This document shows positions 54,691-64,000 of a stretch of 64,000 nt of DNA, in pieces (the stretch's first letter is position 1; each line of letters starts with the position of its first letter). The notes beneath the pieces were generated by a model, which searched no databases, had not been told where the DNA came from, and saw nothing but the letters and a program-made list of their open reading frames with translations. Source of the stretch: Flavobacterium sp. GTDB lineage: Bacteria; Bacteroidota; Bacteroidia; Flavobacteriales; Flavobacteriaceae. A program made the position numbers and the translations under genes. The DNA lies in NCBI GenBank assembly GCA_015234525.1, contig JADGMX010000032.1:60457-124456 (forward strand), in the 5' to 3' direction.

Positions 54691-56100
54691 ATCTAATAAT
54701 TCTTCAAAATCGCTGTCGAACAAATTGGTAAACGCGTCTTTTATATTGCCGTTTTCATCGATGATTATCGTACGGTGAATTTTATTGATTGCCCACTGAT
54801 ACCGCATTGAATCAAAGTTTTTGGCGCGGAACTGCGGGATTTTATTAAAGTTCTTGTTCTTTAAAGCACTTAACCACTTCTCGTTGTCGCGGTTGATATT
54901 GACCGCAATAAATTGGTAATCGCGATGCTTTTGCTGATAGTTAAACGCCCGGGCATGCGCTTCGATGTGATGTGGCGCCATGTTGGAATTCCAAAAGAAA
55001 ATTACCGTTTTGCGTTTGGTGAGCGAATCTGAATTGATGTCGCGGCCAAGACGATCAATTAATTCCACTTTAGGCAATGGCTTTCCGCGTTCGAGGAGTT
55101 TGATGGCATTGCTGATGTTTGTAATTTCGTTCTTCTTGCTTTTATCGGTTGAATATTGGTTGTAGACCTCGAGGAACTTTTGGTTGTTTTCCATGTTTTG
55201 ATCCTCGAGCAGGTACGTGAAGGCGATGTTGTTCAGAATCGTGTTTTTGGTTGTTTGATTGGCGATTAGCGTATCGGCGATGTTGAGTTTTAACGTGTTT
55301 GTCTCAAGGGCAATCTCTGCTTTTGTTCCGGATTTGGAAATATTGGCCTGAGCCGCCACGTTATTTAGCATGTGTGATAAATATCGGACGAAAGGCGAAT
55401 AATAGGAGAGATGCGGATTGTTGAAATCGATGTTCTTTCTAAAATCGTAGTAGTCTTTTGGAAGTTTTTCGCTGACATCGACGCCTTTTCGGATTTTGTG
55501 TAAAACGGGATAGACTTCCTTTTGGGAATAATACGGAAAATCTACTGTGGCTTTGGCATAGACATCAAAGTCGTCGCTCCATGAAATTGCTTCTTTTTTC
55601 TGACTGTAATAGGCCAGATTTTTCTTGTAGGACATATTGATTTCTTTCAGGAATTCATCTACATCGCTATCGAAGATGTTAAAGAGTTTCGACATTTCAT
55701 GTTCATTGTTGAGATAAAGTTGCATCAACATGTTGTTCTTTTCCTCGCCGCGACCTGTGAACACGATTGATTCATCGAAATCCCGTGTATTGATGGAAAC
55801 CAGTAAGCTGTCGTTTTTTTCAAAGTAGACATACTGATATTCGGGCGTGTGGCGGAAAGAGTACATTCCGGGTGCCAACGAATCGAACTTTTTAAAAAAC
55901 CTGTTTTTTTCATTAAGCGGCAAGGTATCAAGGACTTCAGAACCTTTGCAAAAAAGTACGTATCGCGATTTTGGATTAGAAACTTCACCTCCAAAATATG
56001 CGGTATGATTGCCGGCTTTAAATTCTGAACTACAGGACCCTGCGATGAATTGAAGTAGTAGAAGCGGTGATAGGGAAAGAATGGCTCTAAAAAATCTCAT
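54688..56100 (-). CDS. TlpA-like thioredoxin-fold lipoprotein lacking the CxxC
   Basis: A 470-residue lipoprotein. The signal ends with the lipobox IAGSC. The N-terminal 100 residues look like the DUF4369-type beta domain common in Bacteroidetes, followed by a helical middle. The C-terminal thioredoxin fold (about 350-460) has FFW370-NSNM where the active site WCxxC should be; the cis-proline motif is also altered (INKIHRTIII). It is therefore probably redox-inactive. Transcribed alone. Confidence 0.75.
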   Translation of the reverse strand: MRFFRAILSLSPLLLLQFIAGSCSSEFKAGNHTAYFGGEVSNPKSRYVLFCKGSEVLDTLPLNEKNRFFKKFDSLAPGMYSFRHTPEYQYVYFEKNDSLLVSINTRDFDESIVFTGRGEEKNNMLMQLYLNNEHEMSKLFNIFDSDVDEFLKEINMSYKKNLAYYSQKKEAISWSDDFDVYAKATVDFPYYSQKEVYPVLHKIRKGVDVSEKLPKDYYDFRKNIDFNNPHLSYYSPFVRYLSHMLNNVAAQANISKSGTKAEIALETNTLKLNIADTLIANQTTKNTILNNIAFTYLLEDQNMENNQKFLEVYNQYSTDKSKKNEITNISNAIKLLERGKPLPKVELIDRLGRDINSDSLTKRKTVIFFWNSNMAPHHIEAHARAFNYQQKHRDYQFIAVNINRDNEKWLSALKNKNFNKIPQFRAKNFDSMRYQWAINKIHRTIIIDENGNIKDAFTNLFDSDFEELLD

Positions 56101-56222
56101 CTAAAGGTGTATATATGGGCAAAAGTATTTAGTACCTGAGTAACATGCTGTTAATGCATCGTTAAATGTATCAACCCGCCAAAATGCTAAGGAAATCACT
56201 ATGTTTTGACCGTTATTTTTTG

Positions 56223-56230
56223 TACTTTTG
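56223..56230 (+). promoter_or_regulatory. -7 box for the ABC-F gene
   Basis: TACTTTTG precedes the ATG at 56253 by 22 bases. A TTTTG at 56204-56208 is only 14 bp upstream, closer than the usual spacing. Confidence 0.5.
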
Positions 56231-56252
56231 CCGCCAATTAAATTAAGATTAA

Positions 56253-57868
<1,616 letters not shown>

Positions 57869-57869
<1 letters not shown>

Positions 57870-57899
57870 AAAAATCCCGCTGTTAAAGGCGGGATTTTT
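57869..57899 (+). terminator. Terminator of the ABC-F gene
   Basis: A perfect 10-bp stem AAAATCCCGC / GCGGGATTTT with an 8-base loop and a T-run. Confidence 0.9.
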
Positions 57900-57929
57900 C
57901 GTTTAGTTGTAGTTGTGTGGTCGTAGTGT

Positions 57930-58097
57930 TTATTTTCTGAACTTGCTGATGATCCAAATTACAATTGCAACAACAAGGATGACAAGGAAAATTCCAACGC
58001 CAATTCCGGCCTGGAAAATGTCGCCTACCAGTTCGCAACTTGTAAAGGATAGCAATACAACAAGTAGTGCGGCTATGCGGAGGATGAAATTTTTCAT
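57930..58097 (-). CDS. Small 55-residue membrane lipoprotein
   Basis: Read directly from the minus strand: ATG at 58097, stop TAA at 57930. It begins MKNFILRIAALLVVL, has a lipobox-like LSFTSC at 16-21, then ELVGDIFQAGIG and a second membrane helix of about 20 residues (33-50), ending SKFRK. The spelling is clean with native codons. Similar flavobacterial small proteins have been labelled phosphatidate cytidylyltransferase, which is not credible at this length. Function unknown. Confidence 0.72.
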   Translation of the reverse strand: MKNFILRIAALLVVLLSFTSCELVGDIFQAGIGVGIFLVILVVAIVIWIISKFRK

Positions 58098-58269
58098 AAT
58101 GTGTGGTTTAGTTGGTTTGATGTTATTGTAAATTTCACTTTTATCTGTGGCATAAGCCTTACAGAATTAATTTGGAAAATTATATAATTATGAGTGGTCG
58201 ATTTCAGCATAAATGGCGATGGCTTCTTGAGAAAAATATGCTAATTTTACAATCCAAACAACCAACCTT

Positions 58270-58815
58270 ATGGAGCACCGAACCCTGCTCAACCCGACTG
58301 AGGTAAATATCATCCTTCATCGTTTGGCGTGTCAGCTTGTCGAAAAGCATCACGATTTCTCTGACAGCGTACTAATCGGCATTCAACCGCGCGGCGTATT
58401 TTTGGCCGAAAGGCTGTCGAGTATTCTAAAAACAGAACATCAAATTTCTGATTTGCAACTCGGTTATCTCGATATCACTTTTTTTAGGGACGATTTCCGC
58501 CGAACAGACAAACCACTTGAAGCCAAAAGCACGGAACTCAGTTTTCCTGTTGACGACAAAAAGGTGATTTTTGTTGACGACGTATTGTTTACCGGAAGAA
58601 GCATCAGATCGGCATTGACTGCGATACAATCTTTTGGCCGGCCTAGTGAAATTGAACTTTTGGTACTGATCGACCGCCGATTTAGCCGACATCTGCCAAT
58701 TCAACCGGATTATCGAGGTAGGCAAGTGGATGCGATCAATAATGAAACTGTAAAGGTTAATTGGTCTGAGGACGGAAAAAATGACAGCGTTTTACTCTTT
58801 AACAACATCTCCTAG
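58270..58815 (+). CDS. pyrR: Bifunctional pyr operon regulator / uracil phosphoribosyltransferase PyrR
   Basis: A 181-residue type I phosphoribosyltransferase. The PRPP-binding motif is VIFVDDVLFTGRSIRSAL (about 98-115); IGIQPRGVFLAERL lies at 36-49. It abuts pyrB with no gap. In Gram-positives PyrR also controls attenuation. I see no anti-terminator or terminator pair in the 170 bases upstream, so a regulatory role is not supported by the leader here. Confidence 0.92.
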   Translation: MEHRTLLNPTEVNIILHRLACQLVEKHHDFSDSVLIGIQPRGVFLAERLSSILKTEHQISDLQLGYLDITFFRDDFRRTDKPLEAKSTELSFPVDDKKVIFVDDVLFTGRSIRSALTAIQSFGRPSEIELLVLIDRRFSRHLPIQPDYRGRQVDAINNETVKVNWSEDGKNDSVLLFNNIS

Positions 58816-59742
58816 ATGAAAGAACTTTCAGTAAATCATTTATTAGGCATAAAATACATCACCAGAAACGATATTGATCTGATCTTTGAAACTGCCGATC
58901 ATTTTAAGGAAGTAATCAACCGTCCGATCAAAAAAGTTCCTTCGCTTCGTGATATAACCATCGCAAATATCTTTTTTGAGAATAGTACGCGTACCAAACT
59001 TTCTTTCGAGCTCGCTCAAAAACGCCTGTCAGCCGATGTCATCAGTTTTTCTGCAGCTCAGTCGTCGGTCAAAAAAGGCGAAACCTTAATCGATACCGTA
59101 AACAATATCCTTTCGATGAAAGTCGATATGGTTGTCATGCGTCACTCGCACGCCGGAGCGGCTCATTTCCTCGCCAATAACGTCAAAGCGAGTATTATCA
59201 ATGCGGGCGACGGCGCTCATGAACATCCGACTCAGGCCTTATTGGACAGTTACTCCATTCGCGAAAAATTAGGAGAAGTTGCCGGTAAAAAAGTGGTTAT
59301 TGTTGGCGATATTCTTCACTCGAGAGTTGCGCTTTCCAATATTTTTGCACTTCAAATGCAAGGTGCGGAAGTGAAAGTTTGCGGACCAAAAACACTTATT
59401 CCGAAATACATTGAATCACTTGGAGTAGGAGTTGAGTCAAATCTGCGTAAAGCGTTAGAATGGTGCGATGTAGCGAACATGTTACGAGTGCAGAACGAGC
59501 GAATGGACATTAATTATTTCCCGTCGGTTCGCGAATACGCTCAGCAATATGGCGTGGATAAAGCACTACTTGATTCGTTGAGCAAACAAATCGTTGTGAT
59601 GCATCCCGGGCCAATCAATCGCGGTGTGGAGATAACCAGCGATGTAGCGGATTCCGATCAGTCGCTGATCTTAAATCAAGTTGAAAATGGCGTCGCAATC
59701 CGGATGGCGGTAACCTACCTTTTAGCGTCCAAAATAAAATAG
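58816..59742 (+). CDS. pyrB: Aspartate carbamoyltransferase catalytic subunit
   Basis: A 308-residue enzyme of pyrimidine synthesis. The carbamoyl-phosphate motif is FFENSTRTKLSFE (about 54-66). HPTQALLD lies at 136-143, and GDILHSRVALSN in the second domain. It begins on the base after the pyrR stop, so the two are co-translated. No pyrI is present in the window. Confidence 0.96.
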   Translation: MKELSVNHLLGIKYITRNDIDLIFETADHFKEVINRPIKKVPSLRDITIANIFFENSTRTKLSFELAQKRLSADVISFSAAQSSVKKGETLIDTVNNILSMKVDMVVMRHSHAGAAHFLANNVKASIINAGDGAHEHPTQALLDSYSIREKLGEVAGKKVVIVGDILHSRVALSNIFALQMQGAEVKVCGPKTLIPKYIESLGVGVESNLRKALEWCDVANMLRVQNERMDINYFPSVREYAQQYGVDKALLDSLSKQIVVMHPGPINRGVEITSDVADSDQSLILNQVENGVAIRMAVTYLLASKIK

Positions 59743-59789
59743 CGCATTTTCGAAAAGGGTAGTATATTAGCGAAACTAACTGTTTTGTT

Positions 59790-60122
59790 ATGAAAGTTGA
59801 ACAACAAGGACACACGATCATTATCCGGGATACTCAGGGTAATGCAGCAAATTTTCTTGAAAAAGTTACCCGCGAATACCATTCGTTTGAAAACCACAAT
59901 CTTATTTTAGATATTTCTCATGATACTAAAGTAACCATTCCGATCCTGAAACTTTTTGGCCCGCTTTCAAAGCAACACCGCAAAAGCAAAAAATCGTTCG
60001 TACTTGTGGCGCCTGAACTCGATTATAACGCATTGCCGTCATCAATTGTGGTTGTGCCATCGTTGTTGGAAGCGCACGATATCATCCAAATGGATGAAAT
60101 TGAACGCGATCTGGGTTTCTAA
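59790..60122 (+). CDS. STAS-like small protein upstream of RNase Z
   Basis: A 110-residue cytoplasmic protein with alternating beta strands and helices and a C-terminal ERDLGF. It has no metal or catalytic motif. Related flavobacterial ORFs have been labelled ribonuclease Z by neighbourhood only, which is a mis-transfer. The fold resembles the STAS/anti-anti-sigma type but lacks the conserved phosphorylatable serine. It is 20 bases before rnz and probably co-transcribed with it. Confidence 0.7.
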   Translation: MKVEQQGHTIIIRDTQGNAANFLEKVTREYHSFENHNLILDISHDTKVTIPILKLFGPLSKQHRKSKKSFVLVAPELDYNALPSSIVVVPSLLEAHDIIQMDEIERDLGF

Positions 60123-60142
60123 AATCCGATTAATTTCACCTT

Positions 60143-61048
60143 ATGAACCTTACCATTTTAGGCTGTTATGCCGCAACTCCGCGAACATTTACCAATCCGA
60201 CTTCACAGGTTTTGGAGATTAACAATCGAATGTTTTTGATTGATTGTGGCGAGGCGACGCAGGTGCAATTACGCAAGAACAAGATCAAATTTTCAAAGAT
60301 CAGCCATGTATTTATCTCGCATTTGCACGGCGATCATATGTATGGCCTCATCGGACTAGTCTCAACCTTTATGCTTTTAAACCGAACGGCTGATCTTCAC
60401 ATCATCGGCCCAAAAGGCATCAAAGAGATCATTTTGCTTCAGCTTAAATATTCAAATTCGCATACCGGCTACAATTTGTACTTTAAGGAACTCACCTCGA
60501 ACGAAAGCGAAATTGTATTTGAAGACGAAAAAGTTGTTGTCAGTACCATTCCGCTTCGACACCGAATTTACACCAACGGATATTTGTTTACCGAAAAAAT
60601 CGGTCGGCGAAAACTTAATGTAACTGCTGCTGAAAGTTACAAGATCGAAAAATGTTATTATCAGAATATCATTCTTGGAAAAGACATCACACTCGATAAC
60701 GGAGATGTTGTTTCTAACCATCTACTGACATTCGATCCGCCACAACCAAAAAGTTATGCGTTTTGTTCAGATACTATTTACGACCAAAGCATTGTAGAAA
60801 CGATTCGCGAGGCCGATGTTTTATATCATGAAGCTACATTTTTAGATGCCGATGAACATCTGGCCGAAAGAACAATGCATTCCACATCAATTCAAGCGGC
60901 AAATATTGCAAAACTTGCGAATGTGAAAACACTGATCCTCGGACATTATTCAACCCGATATCCCGATATCGAAATATTCAGACAAGAAGCTGAAACTGTA
61001 TTTCCCAATGTATTGCTGGCAAATGATGGCGTCACTTTTCAACTATAA
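60143..61048 (+). CDS. rnz: Ribonuclease Z
   Basis: A 301-residue MBL-fold endonuclease that trims tRNA 3' ends. The zinc motif HLHGDH has H60, H62, D64 and H65. The remaining ligands follow in LGHYSTRY near 271-278 and ATFLDADEHLAERTMHST near 233-250. It is the short form. This matches the window's tRNA-Ser, which has no encoded CCA and therefore needs RNase Z maturation. Confidence 0.95.
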   Translation: MNLTILGCYAATPRTFTNPTSQVLEINNRMFLIDCGEATQVQLRKNKIKFSKISHVFISHLHGDHMYGLIGLVSTFMLLNRTADLHIIGPKGIKEIILLQLKYSNSHTGYNLYFKELTSNESEIVFEDEKVVVSTIPLRHRIYTNGYLFTEKIGRRKLNVTAAESYKIEKCYYQNIILGKDITLDNGDVVSNHLLTFDPPQPKSYAFCSDTIYDQSIVETIREADVLYHEATFLDADEHLAERTMHSTSIQAANIAKLANVKTLILGHYSTRYPDIEIFRQEAETVFPNVLLANDGVTFQL

Positions 61049-61050
61049 CT

Positions 61051-61680
61051 ATGAAAGATCTTAGCAATTACCGAAAGTCCTACGAGAAAAGCAGCCTGGT
61101 TGAAAACGCGATTCCGTCGCATCCAATCGAACTCTTCGCCAAATGGTTTCTTGAAGCTGAAGAACAAGGTGGAACCGGAGAAGTAAACGCGATGACGGTG
61201 TCGACGATCGGCCAGGACGGTTTTCCGAAATCCCGCGTTGTTCTGCTCAAAGAGTTCAGCCTTGATGGTTTTGTGTTCTATACCAATTATCAATCGGAAA
61301 AGGGTAGGGCAATCGAATTAAACCCGAACGTTTGCCTTTCTTTTTTTTGGCCCGCGGTGGAGCGTCAGGTAATCATCAAAGGAATTGCGGCTAAAACATC
61401 GGCAGCCGAATCAGACGCGTATTTCAACAGTCGGCCTGAAGGAAGCCGGATCGGCGCTATTATTTCGGATCAGAGTTCTGAGATTCCATCCCGCGCCGAA
61501 CTCGAACGCAAGCTAACCGAATTTTCGGCTGCGACTATCAACCGCCCCGACCATTGGGGAGGCTACCGGATCACGCCCGTTCAAATGGAATTTTGGCAAG
61601 GCCGACCAAACCGACTCCACGACCGGATCCGTTTCACGTTAACAGACAACCGCTGGGAGCAAAGCCGGCTTCAGCCATAA
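61051..61680 (+). CDS. pdxH: Pyridoxamine 5'-phosphate oxidase
   Basis: A 209-residue FMN enzyme that makes PLP from PNP or PMP. Motifs are NAMTVSTIGQDGFPKSRVVLLK (in two parts around 46-68), FYTNYQSEKGRAIELNP and the C-terminal FWQGRPNRLHDRIRF...RLQP. It is only 2 bases from rnz, forming the end of a run with the STAS-like gene. The N-terminus starts MKDLSNYRKSYEK, typical of the family. Confidence 0.95.
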   Translation: MKDLSNYRKSYEKSSLVENAIPSHPIELFAKWFLEAEEQGGTGEVNAMTVSTIGQDGFPKSRVVLLKEFSLDGFVFYTNYQSEKGRAIELNPNVCLSFFWPAVERQVIIKGIAAKTSAAESDAYFNSRPEGSRIGAIISDQSSEIPSRAELERKLTEFSAATINRPDHWGGYRITPVQMEFWQGRPNRLHDRIRFTLTDNRWEQSRLQP

Positions 61681-61692
61681 CATTATCTCACC

Positions 61693-61728
61693 ATTTTTTT
61701 AAGCTGCATCTGTTGCAGCTTTTTTTTA
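61693..61728. terminator. Terminator of the rnz-pdxH unit
   Basis: Stem AAGCTGCA / TGCAGCTT with a 5-base loop, flanked by T-runs on both sides. Confidence 0.85.
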
Positions 61729-61854
61729 TGTCAAAATGTAAGAATATATCCTTAAGTTTCATATATTTTATGTAGTTCGTCGATTTTATTTTGCACTTTA
61801 ACGATGTTTGTAGTAATATTGTCTCAACAAAAAAACAACGTTCATTAATTAGAG

Positions 61855-61923
61855 AGTTTGCCCCACAATCTACTTTAATTTAACTGTCACCCTTAAAGAA
61901 GTTTGCCCCACAATCTACTTTAA
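61855..61923 (+). repeat. 24-nt direct repeat in the CAP-gene leader
   Basis: AGTTTGCCCCACAATCTACT plus TTAA is present identically at 61855-61878 and 61900-61923, period 45 bp. The second copy lies 15 bases before the ATG. The rest of the gap from 61729 has no gene; TAATATTG near 61814 could be a -7 element. Confidence 0.85.
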
Positions 61924-61938
61924 ACTAAACCTACAACT

Positions 61939-62433
61939 ATGAAGGCAAAAATATTCCGTTCGCTGCTGCCATTGGCTCTTGTTTTTACAATGATCTCATG
62001 TTCTTCTGATTCTGAAGAAACAGCTACAAAAGCCCAGTTAGTTCAAGATTACGATTACAACCAAACTGAAATCGAACTAGCGAGAATGATCAACGATTAC
62101 CGTGAAAGCCAAGGCCTGAATACGCTTCAGACCATCAATCACATCTCGTACAAGTCAGAGGAGCACAACGAATACATGATTGCCAATAATGTCGTAAATC
62201 ACGACTACTTCCAACAGCGCTCACAAAATATTATCGAAGTTTTAGGTGCGGTAAAAGTCAACGAAAATGTGGCTTACAATTACAACACACCTCAAGCTGC
62301 GCTTAATGCATGGTTAAACAGCAATGGTCATAAAGGGAATATCGAAGGCGATTTTACGCATTTCGGTATCTCCGTTAGAACAAACCCCGAAACAGGGAAA
62401 AAATATTACACAAACATCTTTATCAAAAAATAA
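61939..62433 (+). CDS. CAP-domain lipoprotein
   Basis: A 164-residue lipoprotein, lipobox TMISC (C21), with an acidic linker. A CAP/SCP domain of about 115 residues starts at NQTEIELARMINDYRES and ends HKGNIEGDFTHFGISVR. The motifs HNEYMI and the conserved His in VVNHDYF are present. Bacterial CAP proteins are of unknown biochemical role; adhesion or protein binding is proposed. A long leader with a direct repeat lies upstream. Confidence 0.87.
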   Translation: MKAKIFRSLLPLALVFTMISCSSDSEETATKAQLVQDYDYNQTEIELARMINDYRESQGLNTLQTINHISYKSEEHNEYMIANNVVNHDYFQQRSQNIIEVLGAVKVNENVAYNYNTPQAALNAWLNSNGHKGNIEGDFTHFGISVRTNPETGKKYYTNIFIKK

Positions 62434-62473
62434 AGATTTTGGGTAGAGTTTGATTGTTTTTTTGTTTTGACAA

Positions 62474-62501
62474 AATTCCACCCGCAAGGGTGGTTTTTTT
62501 T
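62474..62501 (+). terminator. Terminator of the CAP gene
   Basis: Stem CCACCC / GGGTGG with a GCAA tetraloop, extended by A-T pairs, then eight T residues. Confidence 0.88.
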
Positions 62502-62536
62502 GCTTATCTTTTTGGCAATCCCTAAAACTCAAGTAT

Positions 62537-63901
62537 ATGAGAATAAAAAAATTACTCTTTTCAGCTTTTATTTTAGCTTTAGCGCCCGTCAATGCTCAAT
62601 ATGGCGTTCTCGATCAAACTTTCAATCCCGGTGCCGGTGCCGACGCCTCCATTCAAGTGGTGGCTGTTCAAGGCGACGGAAAAATTCTAATCGGAGGCGA
62701 TTTCCAAACTTTCGACGGCGTCAACAAAAAAAGATTTGCCAGATTAAACTCCGATGGATCACTCGACTCCGAATTCCAAATCGGAACCGGCGCAAACAAT
62801 TCCGTAATGTCGATCCTGGTTCAACCCGACCAAAAAATTATTGTAGGCGGAATGTTCTCAGTCTTCAATAATACGGCTCAAAAACGAATCATGCGACTAA
62901 ATTCTGATGGCACCATCGATTCGACATGGAATCCCGGTTTCGGCGCCAACAACGATGTTCTTTGCTCATACCTGCTTCCCGACGGCAAAATTCTAATCGG
63001 CGGAACATTCACCTCATATAACTGGATCGCAAGAAACGGAATCGCAAGGCTGAACGAAGATGGTTCGCTCGACGAATCTTTCAACCCGACTGCGCCAATC
63101 ACAATGGTCAACGAAATTACCTTTCTGAGCGACGGAAAAATGTTGGTCAACGCCGGGACAAAACTCATCAAATTAGCTTCTGACGGCACCACCGACGAAA
63201 CCTTCCAAACCGGTACCGGAACCGATTATCCAATTCAGGCGGTTCATGAGCAACCTAGCGGAAAAATCATCATCGGCGGATATTTCAACGTCTATAATGA
63301 TCAGCCGCAAAACCGTTTCCTCCGACTCAACGCTGATGGTTCAGTCGATGACACTTTCATCACCACCGGGGCCAACTACGGTGTGCTCACCATTACCGAG
63401 CAGGAAGATGGACACCTTTTGATATCCGGATTATTCTCAACCTATAACAATGCTCCGGCTCAAAAAGTAGCGCGAATCACGCCCGACGGACTTCTAGATT
63501 TAACCTTCAATCCCGGAAATGGTCCCGACAGCATTGTCTTGCATCACGTGGTTCAGCCCAACGGCAGCGTGGTTCTGGTCGGCGATTTTTTAAGCTATAA
63601 CGGGGTCGAGCGCGGTCGGATCGCCAGAATCAGTGGCCACCTTCCGCTTTCAACAAATCAGTTTGTCGCAAATCAAAACATCACAGTTTTCCCAAATCCG
63701 GCATCGCAAAATCTTAATGTGTCGCTGCCGGAAAATATGGTCGCCTCGAGCTTTGCAATCCTAACTTTGACCGGTAAATCAATCGCTAATTTCGATAGCT
63801 CAAGCACCTCTTTCACGGTCGATTCGCTGCCAAACGGATTTTATATTTTGCAGACAAACACCGATGATCACTCATATTTTACCAAGTTCGTCAAAAACTA
63901 A
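62537..63901 (+). CDS. Secreted delta-60 repeat protein with T9SS sorting domain
   Basis: A 454-residue exported protein. A signal peptide (ending VNAQ, about 21) is followed by seven delta-60 units of about 53 residues with the recurring GDGKILIGGDF...RLNSDGSLDSEF pattern; the fourth unit is short and degenerate. The C-terminal 80 residues are a type A sorting domain (ITVFPNPASQNLNVSLPEN ... GFYILQ), which sends it through the type IX system to the cell surface. The repeats predict a beta-propeller-like structure. Confidence 0.92.
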   Translation: MRIKKLLFSAFILALAPVNAQYGVLDQTFNPGAGADASIQVVAVQGDGKILIGGDFQTFDGVNKKRFARLNSDGSLDSEFQIGTGANNSVMSILVQPDQKIIVGGMFSVFNNTAQKRIMRLNSDGTIDSTWNPGFGANNDVLCSYLLPDGKILIGGTFTSYNWIARNGIARLNEDGSLDESFNPTAPITMVNEITFLSDGKMLVNAGTKLIKLASDGTTDETFQTGTGTDYPIQAVHEQPSGKIIIGGYFNVYNDQPQNRFLRLNADGSVDDTFITTGANYGVLTITEQEDGHLLISGLFSTYNNAPAQKVARITPDGLLDLTFNPGNGPDSIVLHHVVQPNGSVVLVGDFLSYNGVERGRIARISGHLPLSTNQFVANQNITVFPNPASQNLNVSLPENMVASSFAILTLTGKSIANFDSSSTSFTVDSLPNGFYILQTNTDDHSYFTKFVKN

Positions 63902-63916
63902 TTGAGTCAATAACAC

Positions 63917-63948
63917 AAAAAAAAGCATCCGCTAATGGATGCTTTTTT
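63917..63948 (+). terminator. Terminator of the T9SS protein gene
   Basis: Perfect stem AAAAGCATCC / GGATGCTTTT with a 6-base loop and T-run. Confidence 0.9.
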
Positions 63949-63952
63949 GGTT

Positions 63953-64000
63953 TAGGAGCTATTCCCGTCTTTCGCTCCTATCTTTTTTCGTTTTATCAAA
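63953..64000 (+). repeat. Family A dispersed repeat, copy A6 (cut by window edge)
   Basis: It begins TTTAGGAGCTATTCCCG and contains the family's CGCTCCTATCTTTTTTCG; the second half lies outside the window. Confidence 0.7.

Noticed and set aside
58098..58269. PyrR attenuator or riboswitch before pyrR-pyrB
   Set aside because: I found no terminator or anti-terminator pair and no conserved PyrR-binding stem in this leader.
61855..61923. Possible CRISPR array
   Set aside because: Only two repeats with one 21-base spacer, no cas genes and no leader. It is a simple direct repeat.

Overview
The window comes from a Flavobacterium-like member of the Bacteroidetes. The evidence is the TAnnTTTG promoter boxes, the absence of Shine-Dalgarno leaders, a type IX secretion sorting domain, several Bacteroidetes-type lipoproteins (DUF6252, CAP, TlpA-like) and a small SRP RNA of Bacteroidetes type. 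It is mostly chromosomal housekeeping sequence. I see no prophage, insertion sequence, CRISPR array or classical defence island.

Layout: 1-2817 is the 3' part of a large AAA+ 'DNA repair ATPase'. 2841-8547 (minus) is a complete mrpABCDEFG Na+/H+ antiporter operon. 8938-13189 is a sulfane-sulfur module: an MBL/rhodanese persulfide dioxygenase-like protein, a Crp/Fnr regulator, a TauE/SafE permease and two YeeE/YedE-type proteins. 13400-13484 is tRNA-Ser(UGA). 13798-15245 holds a Nei/Fpg glycosylase and a DUF72 protein. 15242-21864 (minus) runs tpx, dgkA, ftsK, lolA, lptF/G and ribB in transcription order. 21989-24797 is a peroxiredoxin/thioredoxin operon plus nhaC. 24886-26783 is a PLP sulfur-amino-acid enzyme divergent from an Lrp regulator. 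27948-34015 carries lpdA, pabB, tilS and dsbD. 34046-45744 holds assorted metabolic and hypothetical genes, including yifB, an aldehyde dehydrogenase, panB, a pseudouridine synthase and sdaA. 46917-48812 is dnaK. 49144-58097 holds lipoproteins, the SRP RNA, a transaldolase and an ABC-F protein. 58270-61680 is pyrR-pyrB, a STAS-like protein, rnz and pdxH. 61939-63901 holds a CAP lipoprotein and a T9SS-exported delta-60 repeat protein.

The strongest new signal is a small regulon in the sulfur module. Three promoters (MBL/rhodanese, TauE, YeeE) each carry a CRP/FNR-type inverted repeat (TGTRAY-N4-GTWACM). In all three the centre lies exactly 36.5 bp upstream of the last base of the -7 box, equivalent to about -41.5. 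None has a -33 element. The Crp/Fnr gene sits between the targets, so the set looks like a self-contained activator regulon for persulfide/thiosulfate handling.

The second signal is two families of dispersed intergenic repeats. Family A has about six copies and shows a hairpin whose arms differ between copies but stay complementary. Family B has four copies with GCGTG...CACGC ends, one of which is a B/A hybrid. Other points worth a look are a RibBA whose GTP cyclohydrolase half has lost all three zinc cysteines, three probably leaderless genes, a sigma-54-like site inside an inverted repeat upstream of dnaK, and an unrecognised 270-residue protein at 50687-51499.
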